DNA from: an uncultured Clostridium sp.
Lineage (GTDB): Bacteria; Bacillota; Clostridia; TANB77; CAG-508
Length of the DNA: 59,558 nucleotides
Assembly: GCA_946499885.1 (NCBI GenBank)
Contig: CAMMTN010000010.1
Coordinates: 1 to 59,558, forward strand
Direction: 5' to 3'
Shown here: positions 15,860 through 23,836 of the stretch, piece after piece
Position numbering within the stretch: position 1 is the first letter of the stretch
Layout of the letters: every line of letters starts with the position of its first letter
Made by a program: the position numbers and the translations under genes
Notes under the pieces: generated by a model
The model's input: only the letters and a program-made list of their open reading frames with translations
Told to the model about the DNA's origin: nothing
The model's database searches: none

Positions 15860-17089
15860 TCATTTCTTTCTTCTTAAAATCCAACCTTTTTCACACTTAA
15901 TTGGAAGCTTCATTTTTATTGTTTGCCCTGCTTTTCCTGGATTTACAAATTCTACTTCTTTTTCTGTATCAGCATCCCATAATTTATCAATTTTAAATTC
16001 ATAAGAATTAATATTTCCTGGAATTAATATTTCCATAGTATCTCCTACTATTAATTTATTTCTTATCTCTATAATTGATTTATTATCGTCATATTCTAAT
16101 ACTTTTCCACCAAATTCATAATTAGGATTATATTGTTTTCCATCATATTCTTGAAAATCTTTATTATTTCTATCATTAAAATAAAAAGTTGTAAGTCCTC
16201 TTGTTTTAGTTTTCTCAAGTTCTTTTAAGTATTTAGTATAGTCATAGCTTTCTGAATCTTTAATGTAGTCATTTATTGCATTTCTATATGCATTTACAAC
16301 AGATGCTAAATAATACTCTGTTTTCAATCTTCCTTCTATTTTTAAACTATCTACTCCCATATCAATTATTTCTGGAATTTCTTTTACTAAGCATAAATCT
16401 TTTGAAGAAAATATATATGTGCCTTTTTCATCATGTTCAACTGGCATTAAATTCCCCGGTTTATTATGTTCTTCCACATACACATTATATGCCCATCTAC
16501 AACTTTGAGCACAATCTCCTAAATTTGCACTTCTTGATGCTAAGAAATCACTTAAGAAACATCTACCTGAATATCCAAAACAAATTGCACCATGAATAAA
16601 TATTTCTACTTCTAGGTCTGTTGGTTTATTCTTAATTATTTCCTTTATTTGCTCTTTATTCATTTCTCTTCCAAGAATAACTCTTTTAGCTCCATTTTTA
16701 TGCCAAAAGTTTGCTGAATGATAACTTACAGTATTTGCTTGTGTGCTTATATGAATATCAACATCTGGTGCATATTGTTTTAATATTTCTATTACACCTC
16801 CATCAGATGCAATAATTCCATCTACCTTAATATCATTTAACATTTTAGCTTGTTTTTTTATTTCTTCATAGTATTCATCCCATGCATAAATATTTATTGC
16901 TGCATAAACTCTTTTTCCTATACTGTGCGCATATTCAATTGTTTTTGCTAAATCATTATCATCAACCTCCGCTCTACTCCTTAATGATAAACTTCCAGTT
17001 CCGCAATATACTGCATCTGCTCCATACATAAATGCTGTTTTTGCTTTTTCAAATGATCCTGCTGGTGCTAATAATTCTACTTTTTTCAT
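15860..17089 (-). CDS. trhP: Peptidase U32-family tRNA U34 hydroxylase
   Basis: A 409-residue U32-family protein. It opens with VELLAPAGSFEKAKTAFMYGADAVY and has the signature FIHGAICFGYSGRCFLSDF with the cysteine set CF-x5-C-x14-C-x3-C that binds an Fe-S cluster; the C-terminal collagenase-like domain follows. In E. coli and Bacillus such proteins (TrhP, YrrN/YrrO) hydroxylate U34 of several tRNAs to ho5U using prephenate. The gene for TrmR, the next enzyme, lies 1.7 kb away. I chose ATG 17089, where the conserved sequence starts; the ribosome binding site is weak and a REP unit lies just upstream. Confidence 0.82.
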   Translation of the reverse strand: MKKVELLAPAGSFEKAKTAFMYGADAVYCGTGSLSLRSRAEVDDNDLAKTIEYAHSIGKRVYAAINIYAWDEYYEEIKKQAKMLNDIKVDGIIASDGGVIEILKQYAPDVDIHISTQANTVSYHSANFWHKNGAKRVILGREMNKEQIKEIIKNKPTDLEVEIFIHGAICFGYSGRCFLSDFLASRSANLGDCAQSCRWAYNVYVEEHNKPGNLMPVEHDEKGTYIFSSKDLCLVKEIPEIIDMGVDSLKIEGRLKTEYYLASVVNAYRNAINDYIKDSESYDYTKYLKELEKTKTRGLTTFYFNDRNNKDFQEYDGKQYNPNYEFGGKVLEYDDNKSIIEIRNKLIVGDTMEILIPGNINSYEFKIDKLWDADTEKEVEFVNPGKAGQTIKMKLPIKCEKGWILRRKK

Positions 17090-17110
17090 ATATTTTTTTA
17101 CATCCTTTCT

Positions 17111-17141
17111 TGGCACAATTGAGCCAGGCCTTTTCGCGCCA
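17111..17141 (-). repeat. Single REP unit, GCGAAAAGGCCTG type, copy 1
   Basis: The minus strand reads TGGCGCGAAAAGGCCTGG, then CTCAATTGTGCCA; the TGGC/GCCA ends are inverted. A relative with different paired ends is at 42948. It occupies the leader of the U32 gene. Confidence 0.6.
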
Positions 17142-17180
17142 CTTTTATTACTATATCTTTATTAAATAACACAATTATTG

Positions 17181-17681
17181 CTATTTATCAAAATATTTGC
17201 TTATCTCTTCTAATCCTTCAAATTCTTGTTGTCTTACTATATCATAAGCAACTATTGCAACAGAATTAGCTAAATTTAACGACCTTAGTGTTGGTCTCAT
17301 TGGTATTCTTATTGTTTTATCTATATATTTTAACAATACATCTTCTGGAAGCCCTTTTGTTTCCTTTCCAAACAATGCAAATACCTCATTCATTTCTTTA
17401 TAATTTGGTTCTGAATAAACATGTTTTCCCTTAGTTGTTACAAAAAACATATTATTTTCTTCTGGCTTGTATTTTTCTAAAAATTTTTCAAAGGATAAAT
17501 GTTCTTCTATTTCTAGTTTGTCCCAATAATCAAGTCCTGCTCTTTTTACAGATTTTTCTGATATACTAAATCCTAAAGGATAAACTAAATGCAATTTAGC
17601 TCCAATAGCTGCACAAGTTCTTGCAATATTTCCTGTATTTTGTGGTATTTCTGGTTCCACTAAAACTATATTTAATTTCAT
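17181..17681 (-). CDS. trmL: tRNA (cytidine/uridine-34-2'-O)-methyltransferase
   Basis: A SPOUT-class methyltransferase of 166 residues, the usual TrmL length, that methylates the ribose of wobble position 34 in tRNA-Leu. Motif 1 is VEPEIPQNTGNIARTC (about 8-23), motif 2 ALFGKETKGLPEDVL (about 101-115) and motif 3 IPMRPTLRSLNLANSVAIV (about 126-144), which form the knotted SAM site. It shares the region with two other wobble-modifying enzymes (TrhP, TrmR). Ribosome binding site AAAGGGAT upstream of ATG. Confidence 0.93.
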   Translation of the reverse strand: MKLNIVLVEPEIPQNTGNIARTCAAIGAKLHLVYPLGFSISEKSVKRAGLDYWDKLEIEEHLSFEKFLEKYKPEENNMFFVTTKGKHVYSEPNYKEMNEVFALFGKETKGLPEDVLLKYIDKTIRIPMRPTLRSLNLANSVAIVAYDIVRQQEFEGLEEISKYFDK

Positions 17682-17811
17682 TTTTTACTCACATCCCTTT
17701 CATAAAGCATAAATATAGCCCAAAAAAATTAAATTTTAACATTTTCTTTCCTTGTTTTGCAATATCTATTATACTATATTTTTGCATTTATGCCAATCAT
17801 TATATTAATTT

Positions 17812-17840
17812 TTGCATGTAATTTACATTTTTAATAAAAT
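17812..17840 (+). promoter_or_regulatory. Probable promoter of the CmpB-like gene
   Basis: TTGCAT (17812-17817), 17 bases, TAAAAT (17835-17840), about 40 bases upstream of the ATG at 17881. Confidence 0.5.
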
Positions 17841-17880
17841 TTGATATTATATATATATACTTTTATAAAGGGGATTAGAT

Positions 17881-18465
17881 ATGGACAATAATGATTTTTT
17901 AAATGTAACAACAAATGATAATATAAGAACTGTAAAAGGAAAACTTCCTAGATTTCACTTATATTTTCTATATTTCTTAACATTTGCTATAATTGGATGG
18001 ATTTTAGAAACTTTATTTAGCTTCTATTCATTAGGGCATTTTACCAAAAGAGGATTTTTATTTGGTCCACTTTGCCCTATATATGGATGGGGAGCTTTAA
18101 TACTTATAATATTTTTTAGTACATATAGAAAACATAATTTAAAATTATTTTTTTATTCTGCTATAATATTTTCTATATTTGAATATATTGTAAGCTTTGC
18201 TATGGAAGCAATGTTTTCATTAAAATGGTGGGATTATACTAAGGAATTCATGAACTTAAATGGCAGAATTAGTATTTTTTATTCTTTTGCTTGGGGAATA
18301 ATTGCAATATTGTTTATTAATTTAATTTATCCATTTTTTAAAAAGAAAATAAATATATTATTATCTAAAATACCATATAATATTCAATTATTTGTAATAT
18401 ATATATTAGGAATACTTTTTTTAACAGATACTATACTTTCTTGTATAAAATATTTAATATGGTAA
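17881..18465 (+). CDS. CmpB-type (DUF1113) membrane protein
   Basis: A 194-residue membrane protein with about five helices. The pattern FAIIGWILETLFSFYSLGHFTKRGFLFGPLCPIYGWG is that of PF06541, called putative ABC-transporter type IV or CmpB-like. WWDY and GRISIFYSFAWG near 115-140 are also typical. The function in this family is unknown and no ATPase gene is next to it, so transport should not be assumed. It is one of few plus-strand genes and has AAAGGGGAT before the ATG. No clear terminator separates it from the next gene, which has its own promoter. Confidence 0.82.
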   Translation: MDNNDFLNVTTNDNIRTVKGKLPRFHLYFLYFLTFAIIGWILETLFSFYSLGHFTKRGFLFGPLCPIYGWGALILIIFFSTYRKHNLKLFFYSAIIFSIFEYIVSFAMEAMFSLKWWDYTKEFMNLNGRISIFYSFAWGIIAILFINLIYPFFKKKINILLSKIPYNIQLFVIYILGILFLTDTILSCIKYLIW

Positions 18466-18485
18466 AATTAATATTCATTTTTTAG

Positions 18486-18514
18486 TAGACATTTACAGGA
18501 AAATATTATATAAT
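18486..18514 (+). promoter_or_regulatory. Sigma-A promoter of the 18562 orphan gene
   Basis: TAGACA (18486-18491), a 17-base spacer and a perfect TATAAT (18509-18514). Confidence 0.8.
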
Positions 18515-18561
18515 GGTATTATGTTAATAATTGCATATTTTATTTATAAGGAGGATGTATT

Positions 18562-18771
18562 ATGAGTAGGTATGGTGAAAACGTATCTAAGTATGAGCGG
18601 TTGATTGATGAGGCCAATTGGAAAATTCAGTTTCATGGAGCTCTTATAACTCAAGATTATACTTTGATTCGAGAGCTCTTGAAGGAAGCATTGGATGAGA
18701 AATACGACTTGCCGAATATTTCCGATCCTGTCGTAAAGTTAATTTTGCAGCAGCTTACCAATAACTCATAA
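18562..18771 (+). CDS. Small orphan protein (69 aa)
   Basis: I do not recognise this soluble, mainly helical, acidic protein of 69 residues. AAGGAGG lies eight bases upstream of the ATG. It has its own promoter and terminator and is richer in G+C (TTG, GAG, CGA, CAG codons) than the neighbouring minus-strand genes. Like the orphan genes at 4137 and 47050 it contains exactly one CGG codon (codon 13, GAG CGG TTG). The three share layout rather than sequence, which suggests independent acquisition of small cassettes. Confidence 0.75.
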   Translation: MSRYGENVSKYERLIDEANWKIQFHGALITQDYTLIRELLKEALDEKYDLPNISDPVVKLILQQLTNNS

Positions 18772-18784
18772 TTTTCTTGCCAAA

Positions 18785-18811
18785 GGGAGCCATTAATTAG
18801 GCTCCTTTTTA
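18785..18811 (+). terminator. Terminator of the 18562 gene
   Basis: GGAGCC-ATTAATTA-GGCTCC followed by TTTTTATTG. The T-run adjoins the stop of the minus-strand methyltransferase gene. Confidence 0.85.
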
Positions 18812-19402
18812 TTGTTTTTTCTTTGCTATTGCTAGTCCATCTCCAACTTCTAAAATTTTAGTTTCTAATTCTTCATTTTCTTGTAATTTAGTTAAAAATT
18901 CTCTTAAATTTCTAACTGCTGTACGCTGTTTATGTTTATTATAATCACTCATTACATATCCTTTATACAAAACATTGTCAGCAAATATTATTCCTTGGTT
19001 ATCAAGCATTCTTAATGCTTCTTTTAGAAAAAATGGATATTTTCCTTTAGATGCATCAATAAACACTACATCATATATATTTTCTAATGTTGGCAATATT
19101 TCTACTGCATCTCCTTCAAATATATTTATTTTATCTTCTACTTCTGCTTTTTTAATATTTTCTCTTGCTTCTTTTACTCTCTCAGTATCTCTTTCTATTG
19201 TATCAATAAATCCATCATCTGCTAAAAATTCTGAAAAACATATTGCAGAATATCCCACTGCTGTTCCAATTTCTAAAATTCTTTTTGGTCTTTTTATTAT
19301 TAATTCTTTCGATATAACATCTAAAGTATCATCCATAATAATTGGAATATGCTCTGTTAACGCTTTTTCTTTTATCTTAGCTAATTCTAATTTGTTCATC
19401 AT
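18809..19402 (-). CDS. trmR: tRNA 5-hydroxyuridine methyltransferase (O-methyltransferase family)
   Basis: A SAM-dependent methyltransferase of 197 residues (PF01596 type). Motif I is ILEIGTAVGYSAICFSE, followed by IDTIERDTERVKEARENI and VVFIDASKGKYPFFLKEAL. The closest well-known family is YrrM/TrmR, which methylates ho5U34 of tRNA to mo5U; the presence of TrhP nearby supports this over a catechol methyltransferase. The ATG at 19402 has AAAGGAG six bases upstream. A longer reading frame starting at 19450 is rejected because its first codons lie inside a REPIN repeat. Confidence 0.78.
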   Translation of the reverse strand: MMNKLELAKIKEKALTEHIPIIMDDTLDVISKELIIKRPKRILEIGTAVGYSAICFSEFLADDGFIDTIERDTERVKEARENIKKAEVEDKINIFEGDAVEILPTLENIYDVVFIDASKGKYPFFLKEALRMLDNQGIIFADNVLYKGYVMSDYNKHKQRTAVRNLREFLTKLQENEELETKILEVGDGLAIAKKKQ

Positions 19403-19416
19403 ATCATTCTCCTTTG

Positions 19417-19561
19417 AAAATGTGCCATTGGGGACGTACACCTTTGGCACTTTTTAAAACATAATTTATCCTATAGATGATAAATTATTTGCAACTTGAT
19501 TTAAAATTATGTATAATCAAATAAAAAGTGCCAAAGGTGTACGTCCCCAATGGCACATTTT
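19417..19561. repeat. REPIN-like palindrome with GGGGACGT core, copy 2
   Basis: Inverted units AAAATGTGCCATTGGGGACG... at both ends (about 38 bases each, GTGCCA/TGGCAC inner arms) enclose an AT-rich centre with AATTTATC ... GATAAATT. It shares a 29-base core with the copy at 11782. It separates typA from trmR. Confidence 0.85.
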
Positions 19562-19573
19562 AACTCCTTAATC

Positions 19574-21385
19574 TTATTTTCTTCTTGCTTCTCTTTCTCT
19601 AGTCTTACTATCTAATATTTTCTTTCTTAAACGAATATTTTTTGGTGTAATTTCAACTAATTCATCATCTTGTATAAACTCTATTGCTTTTTCTAAAGAT
19701 AATTGAATAGGAGGTACTAATCTTAAAGCTTCATCTGAACCAGAAGCTCTAGTATTTGTTAAATGTTTTTCCTTACATACATTTATTGAAATATCTTCAT
19801 TTCTTGAGTTCATTCCAACAATCATTCCCTCATATACTTCTACACCTGCACCTATAAATAATTCTCCTCTTTCTTGCGCATTATATAATCCATAAGTTAC
19901 TGATGTACCTTGTTCAAATGCAACTAATACCCCTCTTGTTCTTGCTTGTATTTCACCTTTATATGGCTCATAACAGTCAAAAATACTATTCATTGTACCT
20001 ACACCTTTTGTGTCTGTTAAGAATTCTGTTCTATATCCAATTAATCCTCTTGCTGGTATCTTGAATTCAACTTTTGTATGCCCTGCTTCAGCTGGCTCCA
20101 TATTAATCATTTCAGCTTTTCTTCTTCCTAATTTTTCTATAACATTACCTATTGAATCATCTGGAACATTTACAACAAGTCTTTCTATTGGTTCACATTT
20201 TACACCATCAATTTCTTTAAAAATAACCTTTGGACGAGAAACTAAAAGCTCAAATCCTTCTCTTCTCATTGTTTCTATTAATACAGATAAATGCAATTCT
20301 CCACGTCCACATACTTCGAAACTATCTGCTGAGTCTGTTTCTTTTACACGTAAGCTTACATTTCTTTCAAGTTCTTTCATAAGTCTGTCTCTAATATGTC
20401 TCGATGTTACAAATTGACCTTCCTTACCTGCAAATGGTCCATTGTTTACACTAAATGTCATAGATACAGTAGGTTCGTCTATATCTACAAATGGTATTTT
20501 TTCTGGATTATTTATATCACAAATTGTATCTCCTATATTAATATCTGCTATACCTGATAGACATACTATATCTCCTGCTGATACTTCTTCTGTTTCAGTT
20601 CTTTTTAATCCCTCGTAAGTAAATAGTTTAGCTATTTTTCCATTTTCATTTTTATCATTTTTGCATACTGCAACATTCATTCCAGATTTAATTGTTCCAC
20701 GTTCTACTCTTCCAACAGCAATTCTACCTAAATATTCGTCATAATCAATATTTGATACTAGCATTTGCATTGTTCCATCTAATTCACATTTAGGAGGTTC
20801 AATATTACTTATAATTGTATCAAATATACAATTTACATTATCACTTTCATCTTCTAAATGCATTTTTGCTATTCCATTTTTTGCTGATGCATATATTACT
20901 GGAAAGTCTAATTGCTCATCATTTGCATTTAATTCTATAAATAGCTCTAATACTTTATCAACTACTTTTAGTGGTTCTGCTCCTGGTCTATCTATTTTAT
21001 TTATTATTACTATTGGTTTCAAATTTAATGCTAAAGATTTCTTTAAAACCTCTCTTGTTTGTGGCATTGGTCCTTCAAAAGCATCCACTAATAAAAGAAC
21101 ACCATCAACCATTTTTAAAACACGTTCAACTTCTCCTCCAAAATCAGCATGTCCAGGTGTATCTACTATATTTATTTTTATATCATTATACATTACAGAT
21201 GTATTTTTAGATAGAATTGTTATTCCTCTTTCTTTTTCTAAATCATTTGAGTCCATTACTCTTTCATCAACTTGTTCATTTGCTCTAAAAACATGGCTTT
21301 GTTTTAACAAAGCATCTACCAAAGTTGTTTTACCATGATCAACGTGTGCAATTATTGCTACATTTCTTATTTTCTCGTTATTCAT
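19574..21385 (-). CDS. typA: Translational GTPase TypA/BipA
   Basis: A ribosome-binding GTPase of the elongation-factor family, 603 residues, involved in ribosome assembly and stress adaptation. The G domain has AHVDHGKTTLVDALL (about 13-27), switch II DTPGHADFGGEVERV, NKID and SAKNG. Domain II, the EF-G-like domains III and V and the C-terminal TypA-specific domain (RGVLVAFEQGTSVTYGLYNAQERG) are complete. Ribosome binding site AGGGG. A hairpin with GGTGAT/ATCACC arms lies in its leader (about 21455-21535). Confidence 0.96.
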   Translation of the reverse strand: MNNEKIRNVAIIAHVDHGKTTLVDALLKQSHVFRANEQVDERVMDSNDLEKERGITILSKNTSVMYNDIKINIVDTPGHADFGGEVERVLKMVDGVLLLVDAFEGPMPQTREVLKKSLALNLKPIVIINKIDRPGAEPLKVVDKVLELFIELNANDEQLDFPVIYASAKNGIAKMHLEDESDNVNCIFDTIISNIEPPKCELDGTMQMLVSNIDYDEYLGRIAVGRVERGTIKSGMNVAVCKNDKNENGKIAKLFTYEGLKRTETEEVSAGDIVCLSGIADINIGDTICDINNPEKIPFVDIDEPTVSMTFSVNNGPFAGKEGQFVTSRHIRDRLMKELERNVSLRVKETDSADSFEVCGRGELHLSVLIETMRREGFELLVSRPKVIFKEIDGVKCEPIERLVVNVPDDSIGNVIEKLGRRKAEMINMEPAEAGHTKVEFKIPARGLIGYRTEFLTDTKGVGTMNSIFDCYEPYKGEIQARTRGVLVAFEQGTSVTYGLYNAQERGELFIGAGVEVYEGMIVGMNSRNEDISINVCKEKHLTNTRASGSDEALRLVPPIQLSLEKAIEFIQDDELVEITPKNIRLRKKILDSKTREREARRK

Positions 21386-21452
21386 TTTTTCTTACCCCTA
21401 TTCTTTATTTTACATTTTATTTTTTACTTATAAGATTTATATATTATAGATT

Positions 21453-21536
21453 AATAGTCGCACGTAGGTGATGTCTTTTCTTTTGAATACTAAAAAAAAA
21501 GAAAATCCCTATCACCAACTAAGATACGACGAACTT
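21453..21536. repeat. Inverted repeat in the typA leader
   Basis: GGTGAT-GTC-TTTTCTTTT pairs with AAAAGAAAA-TCCCT-ATCACC, and outer CGTA/TACG and TCG/CGA pairs flank it. It lies between the cmk-plsC stop and the typA start and may be a terminator for the upstream gene. Confidence 0.45.
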
Positions 21537-21578
21537 GAGTATACTAAAATAAAAACTCACTAACTTCCCTATTATACT

Positions 21579-22868
21579 CTAATCTTCCTTCTTTGTCAAC
21601 ATAACTATTTCTTTCATAATTTTTTCTGTTGCCTCATCTAATTGATCTTTTGAATAATTACTTAAATCCATTGGTTCTCCATAGTTTATATATACTTTGC
21701 TAAATGGTTTAAAACTTCCATGAATACCTATTGGTATTACTTTCGCTTTTGATTTAATAGCCATAAAAGCAGCTCCATTTTTTGCTTTGCCATTTTTCTC
21801 TAGTCCCTTACGAGTTCCTTCTGGAAATATTCCAAGTAATTCTCCATTTTTTAAAACCTTTAAGCATCTTTTCATTGCTTCAATATCTTGCATATCTCTT
21901 TTTATTGGAATTGCATCAAATATATGACCTAACCAAAATAAAATTCTGTGTTTAAATAAATCTTCTTTTGCTACAAAATTTACTTTTCTTTTATTAAATA
22001 ACACAATTGCTGCAGCATCTAAATAGTTTATATGGTTACAACATAAAATATATGCATCCTCTTCTGGTACTTTTCCATTTATTTTTACTTGAAAAACCAT
22101 TTTATATACAAGGGATAATATACCTTTTATTGTATTTCTTAAAAATCTTTTCCATGGAGTTTCTTTTCTAACTTTATATATCTTTTTTTCTAATTTTATT
22201 TCTTCTTTCTTTTTTATTATAATATCACTTATCTCTCTTGCTACTTGGTTAATACTAATTTGAGTACTATCTATTACTTCAGCATTTTTAGCTAACTTAA
22301 GTGCTCCAATTTCTTTGTTTCTATCATTTTCATCCCTATTCTTTATATTTTCTAGCACTTCTATGTAAGTAGTTTTTATTCCTTTTTCTTTATTTTGCAA
22401 AAATCTTCTTTTAGCTCTTTCATCTAAATCTGCATCTAAATAAATTTTAACATCAGCATTTGGAAATACATATGTCCCAATATCTCTTCCTTCCATAATA
22501 ACATTTTTTCCTTCTGCCATTTTTCTTTGTAATTCTACCATTTTAAAACGTACTTCTTTTATGCTTGAAACTTGTGATACTAATTCTGATACTTCTTTAC
22601 TTCTAATTTTTTCTGTAACATCTTCTCCATTTAAAAATATTTTTTGTCCTTCTTTAGTATTTTCAATTTCAATTTTAATATTTTCTAAAATTTTTTTTAT
22701 TTTGTCTAATTCCTCTAATTTTACTTTTTTGTTTAACATTTCTAGGGTAACACATCTATATGTTGCTCCTGTATCAATATTTAATAATTTGAATTTTTTT
22801 GATAAAATCTTTGTAACTGTTCCCTTACCTGTTCCTGCTGGTCCATCAATCGCTACTATAAATGACAT
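21579..22868 (-). CDS. cmk: Cytidylate kinase fused to 1-acylglycerol-3-phosphate acyltransferase
   Basis: A two-domain protein of 429 residues. Residues 1-220 are a cytidylate kinase that phosphorylates CMP/dCMP (P-loop DGPAGTGKGTVTK, nucleotide site IDTGATYRCVTLEM, MEGRDIGTYVFPNAD). Residues about 235-429 are a PlsC acyltransferase of phosphatidic acid synthesis with the catalytic NHINYLD (HX4D) and FPEGTRKG motifs. In other Firmicutes these are usually two genes. The fusion is continuous, with no stop or internal ribosome binding site. Start ATG with GGAGG seven bases upstream. CTP is needed for CDP-diacylglycerol, so the join links two steps of lipid synthesis. Confidence 0.92.
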   Translation of the reverse strand: MSFIVAIDGPAGTGKGTVTKILSKKFKLLNIDTGATYRCVTLEMLNKKVKLEELDKIKKILENIKIEIENTKEGQKIFLNGEDVTEKIRSKEVSELVSQVSSIKEVRFKMVELQRKMAEGKNVIMEGRDIGTYVFPNADVKIYLDADLDERAKRRFLQNKEKGIKTTYIEVLENIKNRDENDRNKEIGALKLAKNAEVIDSTQISINQVAREISDIIIKKKEEIKLEKKIYKVRKETPWKRFLRNTIKGILSLVYKMVFQVKINGKVPEEDAYILCCNHINYLDAAAIVLFNKRKVNFVAKEDLFKHRILFWLGHIFDAIPIKRDMQDIEAMKRCLKVLKNGELLGIFPEGTRKGLEKNGKAKNGAAFMAIKSKAKVIPIGIHGSFKPFSKVYINYGEPMDLSNYSKDQLDEATEKIMKEIVMLTKKED

Positions 22869-22888
22869 TTTTTACCTCCAATATCTTT

Positions 22889-23722
22889 TTATTTACTCTC
22901 TGGCATGTGTATCCCTTTAGCTACAACCGAAACCTCTTGTACATTCATTGTAGTTAATCTTTCTATTTCTTTTTTTACTCTTTCTTTAAAATCTCTTAAA
23001 ACATTAACTATGTTATAACCAAATATAACATAAACTTCAACATAAATATTTGTAGCTCCAACATTGTTATCTACTCTTACTCTTGATACTCTATGTATTC
23101 CTTCTACCTTTTTTGCAACATATTCAGTTATTTGTCTAAAAACAGTATCTGATATAGTAAATTTCCCTAAATAACTAAAAGTTGGTCGTATTATAGATTT
23201 TTCAGTAATATATGGCTCATTATTTTTTCTATATTTAAAAATTTGTAATGGATCTAATATATACCCTGCAAAATCTCTTTTTAGTTCAAATGTTGGAACT
23301 GGTATAACATGCTTTCCCTCTGTAGTCCTTATTCTTCTTGCCGTTTCCATTTCAGTCTCTGTTGCTACTTGATTTATATATATTGTTTTTTCTGGCTTTG
23401 GTAATTTTAAGTTTTGGGCTATTTTTTCAATCATTCCATCTGACGTTCCTAAAATTAATATTGATTCTGGCTTTATTCTTTTTAAAGCAATTTGCATTTC
23501 ATTTCTATCTTCTTCATCAATAAATATTGCTTTTTTTACCGTTTCTATTTTTGTAGGTGCTTTTTTTGCAGAATTTCCAGCAACAATATCATTTTCATGT
23601 ATTAAAAGTCCATCATCTATAATATAATGTATATCATTTTCACTTGCTACTAGTTGAGCTCTGTAACTCTTTCCTGTTCCAGATGGTCCTACAAAAGCAT
23701 ATACTTTAATTTTGCTTTCCAT
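22889..23722 (-). CDS. P-loop protein with C-terminal Asp23/Gls24 domain
   Basis: A 277-residue protein. The N-terminal half has Walker A GPSGTGKSYRAQ (12-23) and a region like ILILGTSDGMIEKIA; the C-terminal 90 residues (RQITEYVAKKVEGIHRVSRV ... ERLTTMNVQEVSVVAKGIH) match Asp23/Gls24 (DUF322), a domain of proteins that coat the membrane in envelope stress. The combination of an ATPase-like module and Asp23 is uncommon outside Clostridia. The function is unknown. It is 20 bases upstream of cmk-plsC and likely in the same transcript. Confidence 0.75.
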   Translation of the reverse strand: MESKIKVYAFVGPSGTGKSYRAQLVASENDIHYIIDDGLLIHENDIVAGNSAKKAPTKIETVKKAIFIDEEDRNEMQIALKRIKPESILILGTSDGMIEKIAQNLKLPKPEKTIYINQVATETEMETARRIRTTEGKHVIPVPTFELKRDFAGYILDPLQIFKYRKNNEPYITEKSIIRPTFSYLGKFTISDTVFRQITEYVAKKVEGIHRVSRVRVDNNVGATNIYVEVYVIFGYNIVNVLRDFKERVKKEIERLTTMNVQEVSVVAKGIHMPESK

Positions 23723-23793
23723 AATTATTCACATTCCTTTTTTATTTTCATTTATATATTATACCATTTTATGTAATTTCTAGCAATATAATG

Positions 23794-23830
23794 TTAAAAA
23801 AAACAACATAAAACTTTATTTATGTTGTTT
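23794..23830 (-). terminator. Terminator of the GT2 gene
   Basis: AAACAACATAAA pairs with TTTATGTTGTTT; the minus strand continues with eight T residues. Confidence 0.88.
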
Positions 23831-23836
23831 CTATTC

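Noticed and set aside
19403-19450. Upstream extension of trmR by 16 codons
   Set aside because: These codons lie inside the REPIN palindrome, and the ATG at 19402 has the ribosome binding site.
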